A stretch of 11,766 bases of DNA from Nitrospinota bacterium. GTDB taxonomy: Bacteria > UBA8248. The stretch's first letter is position 1. Each line of letters begins with the position of its first letter. Position numbers and translations under genes: made by a program. The notes below the pieces were generated by a model. The model was given only the letters and a program-made list of their open reading frames with translations, was not told where the DNA came from and made no database searches. The DNA lies in NCBI GenBank assembly GCA_003506735.1, contig DNYS01000005.1, positions 1 through 11,766 of the forward strand. The letters are read 5' to 3'. Below are positions 6,381 to 11,766 of the stretch, in pieces.

Positions 6381-6458
6381 TCAGGTTTCGCACCAATGGC
6401 GCAGCATTCCTGCCATCTTTCTCAAATAGAGTTCAAAAATTTTAGCAGAAGTCACCAT
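6381..6458 (-). CDS. Small ORF ending in C-E-T-UGA upstream of Grx-DinB
   Basis: ATG 6458 is preceded by GAGGTG with a six-base spacer, a strong ribosome binding site. It encodes 25 residues, MVTSAKIFELYLRKM followed by AGMLRHWCET, then UGA at 6381-6383. The peptide looks amphipathic and ends in a Cys; if UGA were Sec, the motif would be C-x-x-U. Read-through would give about 35 more residues overlapping the Grx start in another frame. A GC-rich hairpin follows, but its loop lies only about 10 bases from the UGA, too close for a standard SECIS. Most likely it is a short peptide gene or leader co-transcribed with Grx-DinB. Confidence 0.4.
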   Translation of the reverse strand: MVTSAKIFELYLRKMAGMLRHWCET

Positions 6459-6486
6459 GTGATTCACCTCTTCCTTTCGACACTCA

Positions 6487-6511
6487 TCCTGTCCAAAAAT
6501 TCATTTGAATT
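6487..6511 (+). repeat. Insertion-element terminal sequence, third copy
   Basis: Matches the reverse complement of 110-134 at 24 of 25 bases. The match stops abruptly, so only the terminal inverted repeat is shared. It may be a solo end left by an excised or deleted element, or the opposite end of the same type of element. Confidence 0.55.
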
Positions 6512-6577
6512 TTATGACCCTTTAATACAAGAGGTTGTGATGCGATAAAGATACATCATTAACCACATAGAAAAGGG

Positions 6578-6601
6578 AAAAAATGCCCTTATGATAAGGG
6601 C
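6578..6601 (-). terminator. Rho-independent terminator, minus strand
   Basis: GCCCTTA pairs perfectly with TAAGGGC around a three-base loop (6585-6601). On the minus strand it is followed by ATTTTTT. The geometry is that of an intrinsic terminator that would stop antisense transcription coming from the E1-like gene or insulate the Grx-DinB region. No minus-strand gene directly upstream needs it. Confidence 0.55.
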
Positions 6602-6627
6602 GGTACAGCCCGGGGAATTCCTCCTTT

Positions 6628-6654
6628 GTATGGCGAAATACTAATTCGCCATAC
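6628..6654 (+). promoter_or_regulatory. 10-bp perfect hairpin in the leader of the E1-like gene
   Basis: GTATGGCGAA pairs perfectly with TTCGCCATAC around the loop ATACTAA, 79 bases before the preferred start at 6734. There is no T-run, so it is not a simple terminator. It could be an operator for a dimeric regulator, an mRNA-stabilising hairpin or part of an attenuator with 6585-6601. Confidence 0.4.
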
Positions 6655-6733
6655 ACGGCTTCGGTATGCGATAGATATGGTTGGACGGGATCGAATATTG
6701 TCAGCAACTCGTTCCTCCGGAGAGTTACCAACA

Positions 6734-9106
6734 ATGAAACGTGAGCCCCCTCAGCCTTCTTTCGATGAGGAAGAGTTAGACATTCTTCGGCGAATCGAAA
6801 AGCGCCTTCTCTGGCTTTCCACCTACAGCATCCACTACGCGAACAACATTCGGGTTCAGGATCAGAGCATCAAGATCGGCGGCCACCAGGCCAGCTCATC
6901 GTCCGTGGTGAGTTTGATGACCGTCATGTTTTTCCGGTGGCTTCGGACCGGGGATCGGCTCGCGATCAAGCCCCATGCGTCGCCGGTCCTTCACGCCGCG
7001 CATGCCCTGCGCGGAGATCTTCCCCTGGAGCGTCTGAAAGAGCTCAGGGCTTACGGCGGTTTGCAGGCTTACCCGAGCCGGAAAAAGGATTTTTTCCCAG
7101 TGGACTTCTCGACGGGTTCTCTGGGGCTCCCCTCCGTGACCGCTTCTTTCGCCGCTTTGATGCAGTCCTACATTTTCGATCATTTCGGGCCAGACCATAT
7201 GCAGCGGTTTATCTCCTTGGTGGGTGATGCGGAACTCGATGAGGGGAATATCTGGGAAGCGCTCGCCGAAGAGTATATCCGGAACCTTGGGAATATCATT
7301 TGGATTGTCGATCTCAACCGCCAAAGTCTCGACCGCATTGTTCCGGACGGCAAAGCCCAGCAAATTCGAGATCAATTCCGCCTGCATGGCTGGCATGTCG
7401 TGGAGCTAAAATACGGAAAGCGCCTCCAGACGGCTTTTGCCCTGCCGGGGGGAGAAGCGCTTCGCCGGCGAATCGACGGTATGCCCAACAGCGAATACCA
7501 GAGTCTGATTGGACGGGACGGATCGGAAGTACGCGAAGGGCTCCTCCGGTTGAAGACGAAGCGGTATCGAGGGCTGGATCGCGTGCTCGATCATTTTAGC
7601 GATGAGGAACTGCCTGAACTTTTCGCCGATCTCGGCGGCCACGATCTCGCGTGCATCCTTGAGGCGCTGGAAGAAGCCGACGGCGTGGCCGACCAGCCCG
7701 TCATGATTCTCGCCTACACCATCAAGGGCTGGGGGCTGCCAATCGCGGGCGATCCGCTGAACCATTCCCTTCTCCTGACGGACGAGCAGATTGGCGCCAT
7801 GCGCGTGGAAGCGGGGCTGGATACCGGCCGGGAACTATCCCCGTTTCCGGAGAAGGGCCCGGAAGCGGACGTGGTCCGGAAAGCGGTTGAACGCTATGAC
7901 GCGAAGTTCCAGCCGCGGCGCGAGGCGCTGAAACCGCCTCCGGTTCCCGGTGAAATCGACACCCGTTTCTCGGATGTATTCTCCACGCAGGAAGCCTTTG
8001 GCTCGATCATGACGAATATCGGCCGGGATGAATCTCTTTCCCGCCACATCCTCACGGCTTCGCCAGACGTTGCCGTGAGTACCAATCTGGGTGGATGGAT
8101 CAACCGTAGCGGCGTATATCACCCGAGGGGAAAGACGGACTTTTTTGCGCTTCAGCAGATCCAGCGCCTCCTCAAATGGGAGGAATCCCCGCAGGGACGG
8201 CACATTGAGCTAGGCATTTCTGAGAACAATCTCATGCTCCTTCTGGCGGCGTTCGGCCTCTCCGAGGAACTTTGCGGCGTCCGCCTGTGCCCCATCGGAA
8301 CGCTGTACGACACGTTCATCGGCCGCTGTCTGGACGCGCTACGGTATGCCGTTTACAACGGCGGCCGGTTCATCATGGTGGCGACGCCCAGTGGAACGAG
8401 CCTATCCCCCGAGGGCGGCGCTCATCAGAGCATCCTCACGCCCGCGTTGGGCCTGGAGATGCCGGGTCTCGAAGCGTTTGAGCCGGCCTTCGCGGTGGAG
8501 GTCGAGTGGATTCTTCTGGATGCGATCCGCCGAGTGCTCCACGAGGAGGAATGCCCCGCCTTTTATCTCCGCCTGACGACGAAACAAGTTGATCAGAGCC
8601 TACTGCCCGGCGAGTGGCTGGCGGATTCGCTCCGACGGGAGGTGCTTCGTCAGAATGTGCTTCACGGCGGGTATCTGATCCGCTCTGCCTGGGCGCATCC
8701 GGCCTACCGGCCCGGCGTGAACGGCGTCAATCTGTTCGCGGCCGGGGCAATGCTGCCCGAGGCTGTGGCGGCGTCGGAAGTGTTGGTCAGGGAGGAAATT
8801 TTTGTGAACGTCTACGCCCTCACGAGCGCGGACCGCCTCTACGCCGACTGGCGCGCGGCCCAAAAAGCGGGGAAGCGATCCCGGCTGGCGATGATCGTCG
8901 GGGAGGAGGAGGTGGACAATCCCGTCGTCTCCGTCATCGATGGTCATTCCCAGGTGCTCTCCTTCCTAGGCGGAGCTCTTGGGGCCGAGCAGATTTGTCT
9001 GGGCAGCGATCAGTTCGGCCAGAGCGGTCTTCCGGAAGAGATATACGAGGACCTGGGGTTCGGGCAGGGCGACATCGAAGCTGCCTGCCGTAGCGCCCTC
9101 TTGTGA
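6734..9106 (+). CDS. Thiamine-diphosphate enzyme, homodimeric pyruvate dehydrogenase E1 / transketolase-like
   Basis: A 790-residue protein resembling single-chain 2-oxoacid dehydrogenase E1 (AceE-like, about 890 residues) and the broader transketolase group. The ThDP/Mg motif reads GDAELDEGNIWEA from Gly164, ending at DLNRQSLD. The pyrimidine-domain glutamate lies in GISENNL (about Glu497). AceE-like blocks follow: CPIGTLYDTFIGRCLDALRY, TPSGTSLSPEGGAHQSILTP. The C-terminal third is a transketolase C-domain. No E2 or E3 gene is beside it, so the acyl acceptor or reaction is unknown; it may act alone as a decarboxylase or ketolase. I prefer ATG 6734 (MKREPPQPSF) with GGAG about 11 bases upstream; the frame stays open to 6626, but that part overlaps the 6628-6654 hairpin and lacks similarity. 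It ends TGA. Confidence 0.8.
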   Translation: MKREPPQPSFDEEELDILRRIEKRLLWLSTYSIHYANNIRVQDQSIKIGGHQASSSSVVSLMTVMFFRWLRTGDRLAIKPHASPVLHAAHALRGDLPLERLKELRAYGGLQAYPSRKKDFFPVDFSTGSLGLPSVTASFAALMQSYIFDHFGPDHMQRFISLVGDAELDEGNIWEALAEEYIRNLGNIIWIVDLNRQSLDRIVPDGKAQQIRDQFRLHGWHVVELKYGKRLQTAFALPGGEALRRRIDGMPNSEYQSLIGRDGSEVREGLLRLKTKRYRGLDRVLDHFSDEELPELFADLGGHDLACILEALEEADGVADQPVMILAYTIKGWGLPIAGDPLNHSLLLTDEQIGAMRVEAGLDTGRELSPFPEKGPEADVVRKAVERYDAKFQPRREALKPPPVPGEIDTRFSDVFSTQEAFGSIMTNIGRDESLSRHILTASPDVAVSTNLGGWINRSGVYHPRGKTDFFALQQIQRLLKWEESPQGRHIELGISENNLMLLLAAFGLSEELCGVRLCPIGTLYDTFIGRCLDALRYAVYNGGRFIMVATPSGTSLSPEGGAHQSILTPALGLEMPGLEAFEPAFAVEVEWILLDAIRRVLHEEECPAFYLRLTTKQVDQSLLPGEWLADSLRREVLRQNVLHGGYLIRSAWAHPAYRPGVNGVNLFAAGAMLPEAVAASEVLVREEIFVNVYALTSADRLYADWRAAQKAGKRSRLAMIVGEEEVDNPVVSVIDGHSQVLSFLGGALGAEQICLGSDQFGQSGLPEEIYEDLGFGQGDIEAACRSALL

Positions 9107-9399
9107 AGGGATTGTTCTCCTCAATATTGGGAACCTTAAAATCCCGAATTTCCCATTTGTTGGTTAAAAAAAATAACCCCGAAACACGATCGGACCTCAA
9201 GGGTTGTTTGTTTAAATCTTTAACTTGAGCGGAAAACTTCAGGCTATGTCTTTTTAAAATGTCCCGCCAAGTCAACCGTAAGATCTAAATTGTTATCCAC
9301 GAGGAGAATTTTCTTTTTGTGTTCCTATATAGTTTCATGTCCCTTCTTTTTTCCCGAGCACATCAGAGATCACTTCCTGGGCGGCGGCTCCGGTTTTGT
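9107..9399. other. Intergenic region between convergent genes
   Basis: No gene is supported. It is AT-richer than its neighbours. It contains the weak terminator at 9166-9205, and nothing else I recognise. Confidence 0.5.
9166..9205 (-). terminator. Weak terminator candidate for the LeuC/LeuD-like operon
   Basis: On the minus strand AACCC (9205-9201) can pair with GGGTT (9179-9175), followed by A and eight T. The stem is short and the loop long (about 21 bases), so it is marginal, but the T-run and the place after the operon fit. Confidence 0.35.
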
Positions 9400-9930
9400 T
9401 CAGGAGGAGTTTCCTTCTTCTAGGCGTTTTTTCAGAGCGGGAATGCTTCCGCCCAGTTCAATGATTTCTCTCAAAGGAGCGGGCAAGGGTTCGGCCTCCA
9501 CGGTAATTCCCCTCGTGAGGTTCTCGATTTGCCCCGTTTTAAAATCTACCCGCATCATGTCGCTGTTTTCAAAAATTTCACTTATTCCCGGGCAAAAAGG
9601 AAGTGCGGGCAACCCTGCCGCGACGATCATCCGGTAGGTGAAGTGAGGGACGCTCTCGGCGATGAGGCCCACGCCGAGGGCGGTCATCCCAAGAAGGCCG
9701 TAGATGTGAGGATTCCCCTGGCCGAAGCGGGCGCCCGCAACTACGATGTCGCCCGGCCGGGCCCGGTCGGGAAAGTCTGGGACGAGATTGGTGAAGACAT
9801 ATCTCTTGAGAATTTCGGGGTCCGAAATACGCACGCCCTCGACAAACACCTTGGAAAATTCGAGGATATCGTCATCGAGCGATAGGTTGTCCCCGAATTT
9901 CCAGCACCGGCCTTCCATCACCCAGTTCAT
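9400..9930 (-). CDS. Aconitase-superfamily small (swivel) subunit, LeuD-like, with altered substrate loop
   Basis: A 176-residue protein with the swivel-domain opening KFGDNLSLDDDIL (LeuD: FGDN-DTD) and the domain end IENLTRGITVEAEPLP. The loop that in LeuD and aconitases reads NFGCGSSREHA is here RFGQGNPHIYG (residues 69-78), so the conserved Ser-Ser-Arg-Glu that contacts substrate carboxylate is missing. It follows the LeuC-like gene after 11 bases (AGAGAGCGGAA before ATG), clearly one operon. It probably makes a hydro-lyase (dehydratase/isomerase) with a substrate other than isopropylmalate. It ends TGA; the nine codons beyond are not conserved-looking. Confidence 0.75.
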   Translation of the reverse strand: MNWVMEGRCWKFGDNLSLDDDILEFSKVFVEGVRISDPEILKRYVFTNLVPDFPDRARPGDIVVAGARFGQGNPHIYGLLGMTALGVGLIAESVPHFTYRMIVAAGLPALPFCPGISEIFENSDMMRVDFKTGQIENLTRGITVEAEPLPAPLREIIELGGSIPALKKRLEEGNSS

Positions 9931-9941
9931 TTCCGCTCTCT

Positions 9942-11201
9942 TTAGTTTAAATACTCACGGGGATCGGCAATTTGTCCTGCCACCGCGGAAGCCGCAACCG
10001 TCGCGGCGCTTGAGAGATAGATCTCGGCTTTTCGGCTTCCCATGCGTCCCGTATCGTTCCGGGTCACGGTGGCGATGCAGACTTCCCCGTCCGCGAGCGG
10101 CCCTCCACGCCCGATGGCACAGGGACCGCAACCGGGCGGACCCACACAGGCGCCCGCCTCCAGGAAGACTTCCATGATCCCCTCCCTCACACACCGCTCG
10201 GCCACTTCTTTGCTGCCCGGGTTGATGATCATCCGAACGCCCGGCGCAACCCTCCGTCCCCGCAACACTTCCGCCGCCTCGGCCATGTCCTCGTACTGAT
10301 CGCCCGCGCATGATCCCAGGTAGGCCGCATGTACGGGCACTCCCTCGGCTTCCCGGAGCGGCACCACATTGTCCGGCAGGGGAGGGAGGGCCACCATCGG
10401 CTCTACATCGGAAAGGTTAAAGCGGTAAACAGCAAAAAACTCGGCGTCAGGGTCGCTCTCTATAGGATCGAACGGTTTGAGACTTCGCTCTTTGAACCAT
10501 TCGGATACGAGTTCATCGGCAGGGACGATGGCGGTCTTGGCCCCGATCTCAATGGGCAAGTTGCACAGCTTTACCCGGGCATCGACGCCAAGATGCGCGA
10601 GGGCCGGCCCGGTGTACTCGAATACGCGGTAGTCAGCCTGGTCGGGGCCGATCTGGCGTATGATCAGGGCCGCCAAGTCCCGGATCGTTACACCTGGAGT
10701 GAATTTTCCATCGAGCACGATCCGGATCGTCTCCGGAACACGGTACCAGTGGCTCCCTGTTGCCAGCACGGCAGGGAACTCAAACACAAGGGAGATGCCC
10801 AGGCAGCCCACGGCGCCATAGTTTGTTACGTGGATATCGTAGGCCTGTACGCACATGCCCGGCCGCACGAGCCCGATTTCCATCGGGAAAACGTGACCCT
10901 GGCCCCGCCCCGGTCCGTAGAAGTGTTTCACCCCCCAGCGCTGGACAATATCCCGGATGTTTTTGGCGCGGTTCGCCACTGCGACGCTCTGAGGAATGAT
11001 ATCGTGGTCGAAGCAGACGAAGACGCGATCCGGATTCCAGGGCCGCTCCACCCCGAGGGCGCGAAGCTGTGTGTCGGCCTCGACAACATAAAGGTCGTGG
11101 ATAGTTGCGAGGTCGGCCTCGGGATAGACGATTTCGCCCGGGCGGACGGTGGCGCGGCCCGCCGCACGTGCCATGATCTTTTCGGTAAGCGTCATGCCCA
11201 T
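9942..11201 (-). CDS. Aconitase-superfamily large subunit, LeuC-like
   Basis: A 419-residue hydro-lyase large subunit starting MGMTLTEKIMARAAG, the usual LeuC/homoaconitase opening. The three Cys ligands of the [4Fe-4S] cluster are all present: Cys298 in AAYLGSCAGDQ and Cys358/Cys361 in PPGCGPCAIG. Other blocks are VKHFYGPGRGQGHVFPME and SRKAEIYLSSAATVAASAVAG. The GDSHT-STHGA motif of LeuC is changed to AYDIHVTNYGAVG, so the active site differs from isopropylmalate dehydratase. The frame is open to TTG 11264 overlapping the previous stop, but those 21 residues look non-conserved, so I take ATG 11201. It partners the LeuD-like gene; no leuA or leuB is in view, arguing for a catabolic role. Confidence 0.8.
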   Translation of the reverse strand: MGMTLTEKIMARAAGRATVRPGEIVYPEADLATIHDLYVVEADTQLRALGVERPWNPDRVFVCFDHDIIPQSVAVANRAKNIRDIVQRWGVKHFYGPGRGQGHVFPMEIGLVRPGMCVQAYDIHVTNYGAVGCLGISLVFEFPAVLATGSHWYRVPETIRIVLDGKFTPGVTIRDLAALIIRQIGPDQADYRVFEYTGPALAHLGVDARVKLCNLPIEIGAKTAIVPADELVSEWFKERSLKPFDPIESDPDAEFFAVYRFNLSDVEPMVALPPLPDNVVPLREAEGVPVHAAYLGSCAGDQYEDMAEAAEVLRGRRVAPGVRMIINPGSKEVAERCVREGIMEVFLEAGACVGPPGCGPCAIGRGGPLADGEVCIATVTRNDTGRMGSRKAEIYLSSAATVAASAVAGQIADPREYLN

Positions 11202-11260
11202 GATTGGAGAATTTTCCCACGTCTGCTCATAGATGTCATTCGAACCTGACAGATGGAAAA

Positions 11261-11766
11261 TCAATCATAAAACTCGGGGAGGGTGAGGTATCCCTCCCGA
11301 GGCAGGTCTCTAACAAGCGGAAGCCCCTGTCTCATCTTTAGCCTTTGGACCGTGCGCAGATGGGCGAGCACGTTCCAGTAGATGTGGCGCAACGTTGTGC
11401 CGATTTCGACATGGAATAGGCCAGGCCGTTTGGGGTCTTCTTGAAATCCATAAGAATGGAGGCCGGCGGCTATTCTGTGGTAGTCAACCGGTTTTTGGGG
11501 GTCGCCCGGCCGAACCGCTTCTGGGTCCGTGTAATGGGTGAATGACAAGGATCGTAACCTTTCCTCTCCCTCTCGATCAATAATTTCACAACAAAGATCT
11601 GCCCAAGGCTGCATAAAGGCAATGATGGCCTTCCGGTCGGGGGCCACTTCTGGCGGTACGTGCCGAATTCCGGCAGCGATGAGATCGGCGATAATCTTGG
11701 CAGTCTCTGGAAATGTATAGCCCGCCCGATAAAGCACTTCCCCCGCCCCCGTCTTGCGCCTCACCG
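11261..11766 (-). CDS. Unrecognised protein, 5' end beyond the window
   Basis: An open frame enters from the right edge and ends with TGA at 11261-11263. At least 167 residues are visible, so the gene is partial here. I do not recognise the family. It is rich in charged and aromatic residues, soluble-looking, without membrane segments; notable stretches are AAGIRHVPPEVAPDRKA, WADLCCEIIDREGEER, LHSYGFQEDPKRPGLFHVE and REGYLTLPEFYD. The next gene on the strand, LeuC-like, begins 59 bases later, so they are probably in one operon and may share a pathway. GTG near 11764 is possible as a start but sits at the window edge. Confidence 0.6.
   Translation of the reverse strand, partial: VRRKTGAGEVLYRAGYTFPETAKIIADLIAAGIRHVPPEVAPDRKAIIAFMQPWADLCCEIIDREGEERLRSLSFTHYTDPEAVRPGDPQKPVDYHRIAAGLHSYGFQEDPKRPGLFHVEIGTTLRHIYWNVLAHLRTVQRLKMRQGLPLVRDLPREGYLTLPEFYD

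Noticed and set aside
9400..9402. TGA at the end of the LeuD-like gene as a Sec codon
   Set aside because: Read-through gives only nine proline-rich codons before the next stop, without a hairpin or redox motif.
10329..11249. 306-codon plus-strand open frame opposite the LeuC-like gene
   Set aside because: Shadow of a clearly recognisable minus-strand gene with intact iron-sulfur ligands.
11235..11252. tRNA T-arm-like stem-loop on the minus strand (TGTCA, GGTTCGAA, TGACA)
   Set aside because: No acceptor, D or anticodon arm can be built around it, and the loop is one base too long; upstream sequence is coding.
1..11766. CRISPR arrays, rRNA genes, sel genes
   Set aside because: Searched by eye; no regular repeat-spacer pattern, no rRNA segments and no selenium machinery genes were seen.

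Overview
The window looks like a contig from an uncultured, moderately GC-rich bacterium that uses selenocysteine. I cannot place it taxonomically; the gene mix (metal-dependent amidohydrolases, a UGSC-family protein, a DinB fusion, an orphan E1/transketolase-like enzyme, diverged LeuC/LeuD) resembles gene-rich environmental lineages. Real genes here end in TAA, TAG and TGA, so UGA has not simply been reassigned.

The main result is that several genes look broken only because of in-frame UGA. (1) 2624-3241 (-) is a complete UGSC-family selenoprotein, with UGA exactly at U of the U-G-S-C motif and a stem-loop just downstream. (2) 5575-6324 (-) is a glutaredoxin-DinB fusion whose active site reads U-Y-T-C, with an 8-bp hairpin downstream. 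(3) 1560-2608 (-), directly behind the UGSC gene, has an in-frame UGA followed by a 7-bp hairpin, but also a one-base frameshift and a second UGA without a good hairpin; it is either a further selenoprotein with sequence errors or a decaying gene. A 25-codon ORF at 6381-6458 (-) ends C-E-T-UGA and is a weaker candidate. No selA, selB, selC or selD is visible.

Layout. 1-135 is the end of a decayed insertion element. 332-1378 (+) is an exported or anchored amidohydrolase. 1418-1475 and 3372-3429 are diverged 58-bp direct repeats around the UGSC two-gene unit, which has its own promoter (3307-3336). 3485-3608 is an inverted copy of the left element end, followed by a frameshifted transposase remnant. 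4117-4320 (+) is a dodecin and 4545-5423 (+) an amidohydrolase-fold protein with substituted metal ligands. 5575-6324 (-) is the Grx-DinB selenoprotein. 6381-6733 is a leader region with a small ORF, another element end and two strong hairpins. 6734-9106 (+) is a thiamine-diphosphate E1/transketolase-like enzyme. On the minus strand, 11766 to 9400 holds an unrecognised gene, a LeuC-like and a LeuD-like subunit.

Taken together, the window suggests redox or detoxification chemistry (selenol/thiol proteins, flavin-binding dodecin) beside metabolic accessory enzymes, assembled with help from mobile DNA. Functional links between the blocks are inference; only the operon pairings (UGSC with its partner, LeuC-like with LeuD-like) are directly supported by spacing.
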